Assembly: GCA_030407085.1 (NCBI GenBank)
Contig: CM059582.1
Coordinates: 3,348,001 to 3,412,000 of the forward strand
Source: Trichopria drosophilae
Taxonomy: Eukaryota > Arthropoda > Insecta > Hymenoptera > Diapriidae
Direction of reading: 5' to 3'
DNA: 64,000 nucleotides
Shown here: positions 9,977 to 20,966 of the stretch, piece after piece
Layout: each line of letters opens with the position of its first letter
How positions within the stretch are numbered: the stretch's first letter is position 1
The notes under the pieces: generated by a model
Told to the model about the DNA's origin: nothing
Databases searched by the model: none
The model's input: the letters and a program-made list of their open reading frames with translations, nothing else
Made by a program: the position numbers and the translations under genes

Positions 9977-11062
9977 CTAAAGCTTATGCTCAAAGTGATT
10001 GCCATGAACTTCTTGGCAATATCCCAAGCGATTATAAAAAGTCGATACGACTTTTTTAATCATATCTGGTTCTATAGGCGCGATCTCATCCCGTATTAGT
10101 TGTTTTACTTCCTCAATATTCACCGGTTTCGTTCGATACACTCTATCTTTGAGATAACCCCATAGAAAATAGTCAAGGGGCGTAAGATCCGGAGATCTTG
10201 GTGGCCATTCTATTACACCCCTTCGACCTATCCACCGTTCTGCGAATACATCACTCAAATAATTGCGAACATCTGTTGCATAATGGGGTGCTGCACCATC
10301 TTGCTGAAACCAAGTCTGATCGAAATCCTCGCCTACAATAACCTGAATAGCAGGGATGATGTCGTCCCTCAACATATCGTGGTATTTTTGACCAGTAAGG
10401 GTACCCTCGATGAAGAAGGGCCCAACTACCGCATTGTTTATAATACCTGCCCATACGTTTACTTTTTCAGGATATTGAGTAGAACGACTATCGACCATCC
10501 AATTAGGATTGGTTTCACTCCAATAAGACATGTTATGTCTATTGATTGCCCCATTTAAGAAGAATGTAGCTTCATCAGAAAATACGATGCGATTCAAGAA
10601 ACCGGCATCAGCATCTATTCGATTCATCATTAATTCCGCAAACTGTAGGCGTCTATCAGGATCGTCTTCATTCAATTGTTGTACGAGTCTAACTTTGTAT
10701 GGGTGAAATTTTAAGTTTTTAGTTAAGATCCGTTGTACTACTGTACCGTAACATAAGTCGTGCTGCTGTTTAACTTTCCTGATGGAAGTATGAGGATCTT
10801 CCGTTATTGACAGCGCGACATTCAACTCATTTTCTTCAGTTGATGCTGTTACTGGACGACCTGCTCTTGGGAGATCCTTCACAGTACCGTGAACTTCAAA
10901 ACGATTTATTGTTCTGCTAACAGTAGATTTAGAAATCGGTTCTCGTCCCTCTCTAAATGATGTGTTAAATAAGGTTCGCACATTCTCTAAAGATCGCTGG
11001 TTATCACCCCAGCCTCTCATCATGAGAATGGTTATTCTTTCTCGTTCACTTAGCGCAGCCAT
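9977..11062 (-). CDS. Mariner/Tc1-type DDD transposase, intact
   Basis: 361-residue transposase for cut-and-paste movement at TA sites. N-terminal half: two helix-turn-helix regions (MAALSERERITILMMRGWGD and the SKSTVSRTINRFEVHG segment, then the basic RAGRPV linker). Catalytic core: NRIVFSDEATFFLNG (first Asp), TWFQQDGAAPHYATD (second Asp) and WPPRSPDLTPLDYFLWGYLK (third Asp). I count 36 residues between the second and third Asp, so a DDxD type rather than DD34E; the count should be rechecked. The length is normal for the superfamily and no frameshift or stop is visible. The gene lies between the long inverted ends, and the start was chosen at the first Met of the HTH. A (GTGCGT)n microsatellite sits between its stop and the left inverted end (about 9877-9912). 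Confidence 0.93.
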   Translation of the reverse strand: MAALSERERITILMMRGWGDNQRSLENVRTLFNTSFREGREPISKSTVSRTINRFEVHGTVKDLPRAGRPVTASTEENELNVALSITEDPHTSIRKVKQQHDLCYGTVVQRILTKNLKFHPYKVRLVQQLNEDDPDRRLQFAELMMNRIDADAGFLNRIVFSDEATFFLNGAINRHNMSYWSETNPNWMVDSRSTQYPEKVNVWAGIINNAVVGPFFIEGTLTGQKYHDMLRDDIIPAIQVIVGEDFDQTWFQQDGAAPHYATDVRNYLSDVFAERWIGRRGVIEWPPRSPDLTPLDYFLWGYLKDRVYRTKPVNIEEVKQLIRDEIAPIEPDMIKKVVSTFYNRLGYCQEVHGNHFEHKL

Positions 11063-11402
11063 TGCTCTTTGTACGAAATATACGTATGTATTTTGTTACT
11101 GAAATGATGCTTAATACGTTTAGATAGGAAAGGCGTTTAGATAGGAAATCCATGTATCTCACAAAACGATAAAGTTAAGACCAAAATGTAACCTTATAAG
11201 ACTGTACACGTATGTATAAATTCAATGTGAATGTATGTTGTTTATTTACTTCGCTGGTGACTCGTGCTCTCTGTCGCTGTTCGCACGCCCAAGTTCACTT
11301 TGCACAAGTGTTGCGTAAGATGTATGTATACACTTTTTTTAAACAGTTTATTATTCTATTTACAAAATTAGAGGACAAGCGAGGGACAGGAACTGATTCC
11401 TA

Positions 11403-11556
11403 AATCGACTTTTGGCAGAACAATAAATTGTTTCGAAGTTTACGGCACTGTAAAGGATCTCCCTAGAGCAGATCGTCCAGTAATAGCATCGACTGAACAA
11501 AATGAATTTAACCACTCTCAATACCGGAAGATCCTCATAACTTCGTTAAGAAAATG
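11403..11556 (+). pseudogene. Decayed N-terminal fragment of a related transposase, opposite orientation
   Basis: Plus-strand sequence reads like the gene at 9977-11062 around its IN-x-FEVHGTVKDLPRAGRPV and ASTEENELN to ITEDPHTS region (here FEVYGTVKDLPRADRPVIA, ASTEQNEFN and later EDPHN), with frame breaks. It points away from the intact gene. The element therefore contains parts of two head-to-head transposase genes. Confidence 0.7.
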
Positions 11557-12831
11557 AAACGGGGTTCCAATTAAAAAAAAAAAATAATCTTGACCTGAGA
11601 ATAATCTTAAAGGTAATTTTCAAGGTCAAATTTTATGCTAGCATTAAATATCCCGGAAAAAATCCTGAAAGTCTTGCTGAGTTAATTCGCTGTTCCGGGA
11701 GTTTTAAGTTTGGCCTTGAAATGACATTGCCGAAAAAAACGGCCATAGCATATTTGGACGTAAAATTTTGTTCTCTCTCCGAATCCGTGAAAAAAAATAG
11801 CAGTTTCCATTAAAAAAAACAAACTTGACCTTGAAATAACCTTGAAGGTTATATTCAAGGTCAAATTCTGTGCTACCATTAAATAGCCCGGGAAAAATCC
11901 CTAAACTTTTGTCTGAAACAATTTCCAAAGAAATGCACACCCTCTGAGATATTTCGCCGTCACGGGAGTTTTAAGTTTCACCTTGAAATGACCTTGCCGA
12001 AAAAAACGGCCATAGCATATTCGGACGTAAAATTTTGTGCTCTTTCCGAAGACGTGAAAAAAAATAGGGGTTCCCATTTAAAAAAATTAACTTGACCTTG
12101 AAATAACCTTCAAGGTCATGTTCAAGGTCAAATTCAATATCGCCATTAAATAGCCAGGGAAAAATCCTTAAACTTTTGTCTAAAACATTTTCCCCGAAAA
12201 TGCACTCCCGCTGAGATATTTTGCTGTTCCGGGACTTTTGGATCACCCTGTATATATATATATTTATATATTTTGTTATTATTCTTAATATGAAAACTAT
12301 AAAATCTACATAATAAAATGTAAATAAACAAATAAAAAGTTATAACTTGTCACATATTTTGTAAATCTTTTATATTAGTAATTATGCATTTTAAAAGAAC
12401 TTCAGCCACAAATGCGATATGAAGAAAGAAAATTACTTTTTTTAAGGAGGAATAGTGTTTTTCGATACAAGAGCGGAACAGTTTTTTCTGCGAATGTGAG
12501 GGTGGCATTCACATTCTTATAAAAAACATTTCTGCACATGTATCGAACAATATTTTTCGTTAGAAGTGTGCGCAAAATGCGAAAGAAAATGTACAAAAAT
12601 TCGCAAAACCGCATTTTGCGCACGCTGTATCGAAAAATTAGTTTCTGACTGTATCTTCTGGGCTCTATTGATTACAACTTAGAAATAGAAACAAGAAGAA
12701 TCACAAGAATATTATAATACAGCGATTAAGTCTCGATTATTGAACATGTATTTAAATTTTACATCAGCTTGAGAATATACCCAGATTTGAGGTATTGTCC
12801 ACATATTATTATAATTAGCTCAATTATACTG

Positions 12832-13026
12832 ACCAACGTTACGTATTGCGGAAGAACTTGAACGCATATTCTCAAAAGCATCCTTTTTGAACCGGGGATC
12901 CAATATCGTAGCGGCCGCATAAATCGGGTGATTTTCAATATTAGAAAGTTTCTTTACTATTTCTTGTTGCAGTTTATGCTTCAGATTGAAGCCCATCGGT
13001 GTACATGCAAGAATATTCTCTGAATT
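12832..13026 (-). pseudogene. hAT transposase, ATILDPRFK segment
   Basis: Minus-strand reading: NSENILACTPMGFNLKHKLQ, later IENHPIYAAATILDPRFKKD. The A-T-x-L-D-P-R-x-K motif is diagnostic of hAT transposases, just upstream of the C-terminal dimerisation region. Too short to be an obvious ORF on its own. The mariner-type element at 8971-12250 lies between this segment and the C-terminus. Confidence 0.7.
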
Positions 13027-13159
13027 CTATATTAAAAAGAAACAAATTTTTCCGAAAAAAAGAATTTTTTATTTTTTGTTGTATAAACTTTTGAAATAAA
13101 GAGTGCTATCTATCATTAAAGAATTATACTTACATTTTTGAGACTGTTGATCAGTGGAA

Positions 13160-13459
13160 TTATCTTGCTAACACTGTGACATTCTTATCACTTGATATTT
13201 GCAAAGTTATCTGCCATAAAGGTTTGAGAATAATTTTAGCTTCGTTTAAAGCTTCCAATTCGTCTCCACTAACCATGTTTGGAACATTTGATTTTGTATT
13301 CCGACATAACTTCAACTGTAATAAAACTCTGCTGACATAATCGGCTAGTGACAGAAAACGATCAAGCATTTCGTAACACGAATTCCAGCGCGTGCGAACT
13401 TCTTGATTTAATTTCAAGCATTCGTGAGGCTTTTTTCCCGATTGCTCTTGTAACTTCAA
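13160..13459 (-). pseudogene. hAT transposase, post-insertion helical segment
   Basis: Contains LNQEVRTRWNSCYEMLDRFL; the RWNS-x-Y-x-M signature carries the conserved Arg-Trp pair following the insertion domain in hAT transposases. It continues the protein after 13488 and is separated by a small frame change. Confidence 0.75.
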
Positions 13460-13487
13460 AAGTTCAGAAGTTGCAACTTCACTGCTT

Positions 13488-13904
13488 TTAAAAAATCTTA
13501 CTATTTTTTTTTATCTTTATAAGCAGTGATTTAAACCTCTCCCCAGAATCAAGATTGTTTGATGCAACCTCAGATACGTTTAGTGCCACATCTTCTAAGC
13601 AATTGTGCTCTTCATCTTCATCGGGAGTTTGATTTTCTGACATTGATGGGACTTCACTCTTGTATAGACCAATTACGCATTGACCAATTCCATTTAGAAG
13701 ATGGGCTATGCAAGTCAAGTGTTTTTCAATTCCAAATTCTTCCTTCACTGCTCCCTTAATGTTTGCCCCGCCATCACTGACAATTGCTGAAATTTGTTTA
13801 TCTCTGATATTCCATTTGTTGCATATATCTCGCAAGGCTTGTCGAAGATTTGGAATATTTTTTCGGTCGTTCATAAATTTAGCAGCAATTTCAATAGAAC
13901 GCAA
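13488..13904 (-). pseudogene. hAT transposase, central catalytic segment
   Basis: 138-codon minus-strand segment with AIVSDGGANIKGAV (second catalytic Asp of hAT enzymes) and HLTCIAHLLNGIGQCV, the Cys/His stretch that follows it in the family. It is followed by an acidic insert (NQTPDEDEEHNCLEDV), consistent with the variable insertion region of hAT transposases. Confidence 0.8.
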
Positions 13905-14561
13905 CTTGTTTTCTGAAAAATATGGATGTTTAAAAACATTTGCTACACTTAGAAACGTTTGCCATAATATGGTGATATGCCCGGTTTGAAATTATACAAA
14001 ATTCGTTTATCTGTTTTCTTTTTCTATGAAAAACATTTTTTGTCCAATGACATTTGATATATAAAGTAGAAAAAAAAGATTTTTAAAACAGCAATAAAAA
14101 AATTGATTAAAAAGCGTGTATCCACGAAAAAATTTTATGTGGTTTTTAGATTTTTGGTATTCTGAACATAAAATTACAAAGCACTGCAATTTTACTAAAA
14201 AAAAAAATAAATAAATAACAAATATGTTTAGTTATGTAACAAATAATAATTCTAAGGAAATTTGGAAATTTTGTCGAAGAAAGTTAGCATAGTATTTACC
14301 AAAGTTTACTAGCATAACTATATCATTTGTTTTCACACAAATTTTAGTGCAATAAATATTCTAACTACTGGTGGAAATTTCATCAAAACTAATAGTAAAA
14401 TTGTCGCATTATACATATAAATATGTACTAAGAAATTTTTTTAAGTGTAATTAATTTTAAGATTAGTTGAATTCAAACCAATGTAAAACTTTTAGTAAAA
14501 TTCCTTTTAGACCTATTCTTACAGTAGGAGCATATCTTTGGATTGTATGGTAACTATAACT

Positions 14562-15047
14562 TTAGCATATTTTCCCTGATGATATTGTCAATATGCCAAG
14601 TAGGATATCTTTATAGTGCGCGGTAACACCTAAATAGCTCTTCATCGTATACTTGTGGGTCCAAATATCGGTCGTAAGACATATTGATTCAGCGATAGAA
14701 AAACGTTCCTGTATACATTGTCTCAAATGCTCATATTTCAGTTTAACATTCTTGGTAACTGTAGGTTCCGAAGGAATTTTCCACAGAGGTTGCAATTTTG
14801 TTACAAAAGTACGAAATCCCTCACGCTCTGTTGTACAAAGTGGCATATTGTCTTTGCATATCATGTACAAAAAGGCATTTAAAATCAAAATATCCCTTGA
14901 TCCACCTGCTGTTTGAGAGAAAAGTAATCGGTGAAAATGTTTTGAAACAAAAACAATCCTTTTGCTTGTAGGGTATTCCAACATAAGCAAAGAGTAGAAT
15001 TTTGAGAAATATTTTATAAAATTTCTTTTCCAACTTGCTTTAAGCAA
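14562..15047 (-). pseudogene. hAT transposase, N-terminal part of the RNase H-like catalytic domain
   Basis: 161-codon minus-strand segment. It contains the hAT region that leads into the catalytic core, with SICLTTDIWTHKYTMKSYLG; the Asp of TTDIWT is the first catalytic acidic residue of the family. Upstream residues (ILNAFLYMICKDNMPLCTTE, then REGFRTF) match the typical pre-catalytic region of hAT proteins (hydrophobic, followed by the 'P-x-x-x-V-E-x-x-x-F'-like pattern). It is one exon or fragment of the same gene as the neighbouring segments. Confidence 0.75.
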
Positions 15048-15523
15048 GTTCTATCAACGTATATTTTTTTCAAATCCTAACGAAGCAAAAAATAATTTTT
15101 TATTGAAACTATGAATTGCACTGTTTAGAACACAATTGGAAGTAGTTTTATTGTTTTGATCTAAAGTTCAAAATTTAAAAATTGATTTTACATGATTTTA
15201 TACACTTTGTCATGCTTTCTCGTAAAAAAAATCAATTAACAACATCTGTAACAAACCCATAACATTCCGTTTTTAATCATTTGTAAATGAATTATTTGTT
15301 GATAATCGATCAGTTTAAATACGAATGAAAATTCATTAGAAAGTGGAAGTTCTCATTGTTATTCATGACAATGCCTTCAAATAAAAGATAAAGGAATTGT
15401 CTTAAAAACAAAACAAATAATACTAAAAACAATATATTATAAACTGTTATTACTATGAAACTTCTAATTTTTTAATTTAGTTTAATTTAATACCATTTTC
15501 TAATGCAACAAGAGTTTTTTTAC

Positions 15524-15617
15524 CAGTAAATGATGCAGCCTTTTTCAACAATTTGTCCATCGGCCCAGTTGAAGTAAGACTCGGTTCTCCTTCTGACCTT
15601 GGCTCTGTATTGTTATC
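15524..15617 (-). pseudogene. hAT transposase, linker exon
   Basis: Short minus-strand exon between a TAG acceptor and a GTAAAA donor, reading DNNTEPRSEGEPSLTSTGPM followed by DKLLKKAASFT. Such a Ser/Thr/Pro-rich linker ending in a basic-aliphatic stretch is usual between the BED finger and the catalytic region of hAT transposases. The exon call rests on the splice signals and the open frame only. Confidence 0.5.
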
Positions 15618-15789
15618 CTATATGTACATTATGTTTTAGTTCATTGTTTACATTTGAATATTTAGGATAAGTTTTTAGGTTACAAACGAAAGTATAATTT
15701 ACCGATTCTTAAATTACATTTAAAACAAAAATGAAAACAAGGATGTAAGTAAGAGTTTGAAATTTTCAATTAATTTATTATATCTTTAC

Positions 15790-15980
15790 CTGCATATTTT
15801 CTTCGTTTTCGTCATGTTTCCTTTTTTTGCTTAAATTTAAAACAATTTGATGAACAACGAACAAATGGTTGCTCATTGTTGACGTACTTTTGTTGTATGT
15901 TAATTCTTTTTTGCACTTACTGCACTGTACGTCCCGTTGTTTATTTTCTTAAAATACGTCCAAACAGGACTCGGCTTCAT
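15790..15980 (-). pseudogene. hAT transposase, BED zinc-finger exon
   Basis: Minus-strand start MKPSPVWTYFKK at 15980, then, after a one-base frame change near the ATAAAC run, VQCSKCKKELTYNKSTSTMS followed by NHLFVVH. The C-x2-C and H-x4-H spacing plus the preceding SPVW-x-F signature identify a BED finger, the DNA-binding domain of many hAT transposases. The exon ends at a GTAAAG donor (15789 downward). The frame change means this copy cannot make an intact protein without repair or an unrecognised splice. Confidence 0.75.
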
Positions 15981-16404
15981 TTCGGAAAGTCGAAAACTCG
16001 AAATTGAAATGGACGGGCAAAGTGGACATGGACTATGGACGCCATTTGCAATTGCAGTCCTCGATGCCTCGATCAGTCGATCCTAACCCGTTCTTCTTTC
16101 GTTCAGTTCAGTATTCAGTATCAGTAACAGTTTGTAAATATAAGAACAAAATAGAGCATTTCACGTTTTGATATTTTCTGGGGAAAATGATCGAATACTA
16201 GTGGACCTATGTACACTTATTATATAACGACCATAAGTACAGATACATAAAATGTAAAAGGGACAAAAGTCGACGGTCGAGGAGCAAAGTCGATTTTTGA
16301 CGATTCTGGCATTGCAAAAGTCGACTTTCAAAAACTCGATTTTCGAGCGTAAAAGTCGACTTTAGTCGACTTTCGACTTTGACTTTTCCATCCCTAGAAC
16401 AACG

Positions 16405-18313
16405 ATAGTCTCCACTCCGTCGCCCTAAATTCGTGCAAGCCTAAGACGATTTTGGTACCAGGCTCGGACGATTTCAGTGTATACACATGTTGAATACGTC
16501 TTACTTGCATGAAAACAAACAGGGTAGTAGGGTACCGGTATTCTCGGCAGCTCGGTCAAGTGTCAAACGGGTGTGTTATGTTTTGTGAGTACTGAAAAAG
16601 TACACACATACAATGTGCTTTTCATGAATGTCGCAAAATAAAAATTTTGCGGAATTCAAAACGATGAAAAATAAAATAAAATGTGAATCTCCCCAATTTT
16701 TTATCCGCTTTAACAGGTTAAAGAGGTTAGGTTTCTTATGTCAGTAAGTGCTGACATTTTCATAATTCGCATAAAGCAAGAACAACAGTTTTATGCAATT
16801 ATACTAAAGTATAAACAACTGATCCACTACTCTACTAAAAAAAATTTCGGGTGAGAGGTCACATGACATTCCATACGATTGTAAGTATCATTTATTGTAA
16901 GAATTAATATTCTCATCTTATATCACATCCAGTATTTTGTAACTCATAGGATAAACACAATAAGATTTATAATATTTTACGTACTTCTTTGCTTTATGAA
17001 TGATTTTAGATGCGTTAAATACCAGAGTATTAATTCTTAAAGTAATTGATAATTATAATCGTATTAAATGTCATGTGACCTATAATATGATATTGATTTC
17101 AGTAGCATAGGGGATCAGTTTTTTGTACTTTATGATAATTGTATAAAACTGTCATTGCTTTATGCGAGCTGAGAAAATAGAAGTTGACCGACAGCTAGGG
17201 CGCATTGTGTTAATGTCGCTGTTGTCAGTGAAAATTGTTCAGCTATATTCTAAAACCAAAAACGTAATTCTCGATTTAAATTAATTTATTATTATATTTC
17301 TAGATACGTTTTGCTCTCACAAACTTGGAGAAATTTGGTTCAAACTGATTAGTTAAAGCTATCATACTTAAAAAGTTGAAACAAAATTTTATGAAATTTA
17401 AGCATCACTCGATTTTTTGAAACTTTGATCAGAAAATGGAAACCTGATTCAGTTACTATAATTCACCAGCAATCTGTGTTTCGACACATATTTATAAAAA
17501 CCAAATTTGTTGCAAAACATCACAAATGAATCAGATTGATCATAACTGTCACTTCATTTCGCTATTATCGCTTAATGTTTGATGCAATACTAAGACCAAA
17601 AATATAATTCTTCACTTAAATTAATCCATAACCATATTTTTGGATACGTTTTGCTCTCACAAACTTGGAGAAATTTGGTTCAAACTGATTGGTTAAAGTT
17701 ATCATAATCAAAAAGTTGAAACAAATTTATAAGAAATTTAAGCACGACACTGCTTTACGCGTATTTGGTCAAAGATTGTCAATTTAAGGTAGTTATTCCC
17801 CGGAATATAATGTATTTGGAAGAAGTATTTTTCAACATATCAAAAGAATATAGTTTTTATTATTAATGATATTGTAAAAGAGAGAAAGTATTACTCTTCT
17901 TCAAATTGAAAAATCTCAGCTCCTCCACTCTCGATTATTTTTCTATTTATTAATACTCTACTATTTATCACCGCATGACTTTCACATTTCTTGTTATTTT
18001 GACTTTTTTTTATTATTCGCGCGAGTATTCTCAACCTGCTTATTTTTTATCATATCTTGAGATCTTTTAAATTGCATGTTTTTTACTAATTTTTCCAAAT
18101 CTGCATGTTTAACCAAATTTATTTTTATATTTTCATCCAGATTCTTCGAGGCTCAAAGACCTCGAGGCTTTCCCTGAGAATCTTCCCCTATTTCATCCGT
18201 ATTCCTTAAGATAGCTAAGCCTTTCACGCAAACTACCGCAAGTTTATCTAAACAATCATCAGCGCAAAGGTTTCAAATATCCGCAACAATCGTATCCTCT
18301 AATGAAATTGACA
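16405..18313. other. Left-arm non-coding stretch with internal foldback and duplicated blocks
   Basis: Mirror of 29640-31570. It contains an inverted pair around 16780-16930 and 17040-17170 (CAACTGATCCACTACTC versus the complement of GGATCAGTT). It also has two direct copies, about 340 bp apart, of a block containing CTCACAAACTTGGAGAAATT (near 17317 and 17655). No coding content recognised. Confidence 0.55.
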
Positions 18314-18583
18314 CTATTTTTTCTCAACCAGTCGTATCCTAACATGACGTTGCACGAACCTTAGCTTAAGAACCACAAGGAACAGCGAATCTACCCTTTT
18401 ATATTTTACCTCAACGTCAATTTGAATTTGTTTTTTAACAATAGTCGTCCTTTTCCCAATCGCAGTAGTTACACAGACATTAGAGACTGGTAACTCAAGG
18501 AGATTACAATCATTTTTTATATCTTCATAAACCGAGTCTGAGATGCATGTAATTGTGCTGCCCGTATCGACAAGGCCCCACAA
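18314..18583 (-). pseudogene. Retroviral-type aspartic protease remnant, left arm
   Basis: 89-codon minus-strand frame with WGLVDTGSTITCIS, the D-T-G-S active-site triad of retropepsins, followed by AIGKRTTIVKKQIQID and VDSLFLVVL, consistent with the strand order of the fold. Retropepsins cleave Gag-Pol; here it follows a decayed gag in the order expected for a gypsy/errantivirus-like element. The frame lacks the C-terminal half, and no RT or integrase follows, so this is a dead remnant. Its mirror copy in the right arm (28500-29640) is split by a MITE. Confidence 0.75.
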
Positions 18584-20035
18584 AAACTTTGTTTACTATT
18601 CTTATTGAGATTACGGTGTAGTCTTCAACTTTTCTGATCTCGTCTATTCCTTGTCGACCCGTGCAAGTTACATCCCACAATAGGTCCTGCTCTAAGTCAA
18701 AATTAATCCAACCAGATAACGGACCTCTTCTAATCGAGTTGAATCCTAATTAAAATTGATTGGATCACAGTTTCAACTCGGGTTAAATGAATTAGAATAT
18801 TACAATATATTTGATTAGACCTGCTAGACATAACCGCTTTAACGTTCGTTGGATTAAAAATGGGAGGTGGTTGCTTTACAGCTGGCATTCCAACATATTT
18901 ACCTCTATTTTACCTTGGCCATGGTACAATCAGAAAGATATAGCAATTAGGAGGATGCGCAGTGAACAGCCAATCACAACAGATTAAGTTTTCTCGATTC
19001 CGAGAATTAACAAACAATAGAGTAACCTGAAAAATCTTACAGAATTGTGGTTGGCAGCTCGATTTTTCTCCCTTCTCTAGCATGCGCGTTGCTATACCTT
19101 TCTTATTATATCATGACCTTGACCTTTCCACGAATTGCCATCATAGCGAAAAGGGGATTCCGAATTTCAGTAAGAATGATTTTGCCTTCCATTATGCGAA
19201 TCAAAATTTTAAAAATTGCCACCATTTCCATCATTCATCCGCTCCCGTTTCCGAAGGATTCTCATCCGGTGAATACCACCAAGATTCAGAATTCCACGAT
19301 TAGGCGCATTCTGTGAAACATCTGGTCTTTCCCGATTATAACCATTGCTATTATTACCGTATTCTAAAAGAGACAGGGCATCTGCAACTTCCTCATTCCG
19401 TGAGAAATCTGCAATGACCAATGCATACCGAATCGTATCCGAAAACAATCTCCTCATTAATTAATTTTCGAGGTGCATCTGGGAACACATAACCCGCCTC
19501 CTGTACTTGTTTTAAATAATATTTTAAACCATCCCCCAATTGGGATTAAACTTTTGCAAGCTCCAAGTAACCATGATTACGGTCTGCAGACATTCATTTG
19601 ATACGAAGGCGAATCATATTTCTTCAAAAATACCTGCTTAAATTCCGTATACGATTCAATATTCCGACCCGAGGTTGGATACCACAACTTGGTTATGTTC
19701 CTTAAAGAATTTTCTGCAAATTAAAGTCGGGAATTTCTATATTTCTATACATGTTCCTTGGGATTTTCTGAATCAAAAGCATTGAAAACAAGGCACTGGT
19801 TTTTGGTTTGAAATTGTTGAAAACTATTTGCAAAACTATCAACTATGTTTCACAACACATTAGCTCCGTCCATGGTCCTACTTTGAGGAAGTTGAACAAT
19901 TTTCTCTTTCCGAGTTTCATTTTCTTTACGCAAGTTAATAATATCCGAAGCTCAATAATACAATTTGCAATCCCCTCAAATTCGATTAGTTTCCTTTTGA
20001 GAGATTATAGTACCGCCTCCATTTTTAATTTTTAA
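18584..20035 (-). pseudogene. Decayed retroviral-type gag, left arm
   Basis: Minus-strand fragments read NSRKENETRKEKIVQLP, LVFNAFDSENPKEHV, ESYTEFKQVFLKKYDSPSYQ, then the Asn/Arg/Gly-rich ILNLGGIHRMRILRKRERMN tail (19209-19457), separated by stops and frame changes. The order coiled coil, capsid-like, basic nucleocapsid-like, then protease fits a gag gene. The assignment is by layout and composition, as the sequence is too decayed for a family name. Confidence 0.55.
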
Positions 20036-20214
20036 TTTATTTTCGTTACCGGACCTTTATATGCATTAATAGTTTTTTTTGTTTCCATTTTACTTTTCTT
20101 AACAAATGTAAGCAGAACTTTACTACCAACCCTTCTCAAGAGAGTCGGAAAATATTCAACTCGCTCCATCTTTCGCAACCTTGTTGGTTGACTAGTGTCC
20201 ATATCATCCATCAA
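20032..20214 (-). pseudogene. Short ORF at the head of the gag remnant, left arm
   Basis: 60-codon frame starting MMDDMDTSQPTRLRKMERVE, with its twin in the right arm (26841-27023) differing at a few residues. Basic and short, probably the N-terminus of the decayed gag; I recognise no domain. Confidence 0.4.
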
Positions 20215-20966
20215 ATCGTACTAAACTATGTGCGAAAAAGGACCTCCTCCATAACCTTAAAAACATTTAAACATGCAACAGAGTTCCAGGTTCACGATTT
20301 TTGCATAAAATCGAGTCTACGACCGGAGACCATTATTGTAATAAACTGGGGGTGGGGATTGCACTTTCTACTTTAATTTTAATTATTTTATCTCAATTAT
20401 CCCCTATTCATCCAAATAATAAAAAAAGGCAATTTATACACGTTTTGTATCCATGAATCAAATAAGAACAAAATCAGTTTGTATTCAAACTGTATTCAAA
20501 AGTCAAATTTCTAACCTTTTGAGCTGGAAGTACTTAAAAACTTGCTGACTGCCTACAGATTATTGTATCATAATAAGAAAATTTTCCTTCACACTTTACA
20601 CAGGCTTAGGACTGTCAGTGTTTGATATTTATTTATAATTATTCATAAATAAATATAAAACACAGGCGTGTTTAAAAATATTGTTTTTAATACTTCGGGA
20701 GTAGCAATCGATTTTGCGCCCTGCAGTGAAATATTCCGGAGCAAATTATCGAGCTCCACACCCGTCGTATTAAAAATGTCGATTCAGGAGAAATATCGAC
20801 ATCTGACGAGTATGATCGTCATCCTCGCTTCGCTCGCACGAAAAACTTTGCACTCGTCGAATATATCGGTGATTTTGCCATTCGTACATAATACGCAAAT
20901 TTATTTAGAGTCTTCTGTTCGCTGATTCTTTTTGTTTTCTCATTGTCCGATGTTAGAATTCGATGA
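20215..20966. other. Arm sequence between gag remnant and ankyrin gene, no gene seen
   Basis: Mirrors 26092-26840. It contains small ORFs (for example 20668-20925) on the strand opposite the ankyrin gene, which I take as antisense or chance frames. A TATTTATTTATAATTATTCA-type AT-rich palindrome lies near 20625-20655. Confidence 0.5.

Larger units (their letters stand above)
8971..12250 (-). mobile_element. Mariner/Tc1-superfamily element with very long inverted ends, nested in the hAT
   Basis: Ends are CAGGGTGATCCAAAAGTCCC at 8971 and its complement at 12250, each flanked by TA, as expected for this superfamily. The inverted ends are unusually long (8971-9620 and 11560-12250). Each is made of about 2.4 tandem units of roughly 270 bp that restart with a CTCCCGGAACAGC-type block and contain TGACCTTGAA repeats. 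One intact transposase gene lies on the minus strand (9977-11062), and a decayed N-terminal piece of a similar gene lies on the plus strand (about 11403-11556). Confidence 0.9.
7432..16396 (-). mobile_element. hAT DNA transposon in the left arm (contains a nested mariner-type element)
   Basis: Terminal inverted repeats are TAGGGATGGAAAGTC at 7432 and the complement of TAGGGATGGAAAAGTC ending at 16396. The 8-bp target duplication GAACAACG is at 7424-7431 and 16397-16404, the size expected for hAT elements. The right arm of the giant repeat carries this target once, unoccupied (around 31571-31578). Subterminal regions (7445-7545 and 16260-16385) are packed with short AAAGTCGACTTT-type repeats in both orientations, typical of transposase-binding subterminal arrays. 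The minus strand encodes a BED-finger hAT transposase. Without the nested 3.3-kb element the length is about 5.7 kb. Confidence 0.93.

Noticed and set aside
8971..12250. Repeated TGACCTTGAA units as a CRISPR-like or hormone-response array
   Set aside because: Units are long, tandem and part of inverted transposon ends; there are no unique spacers, and a hormone-response role is not supported.
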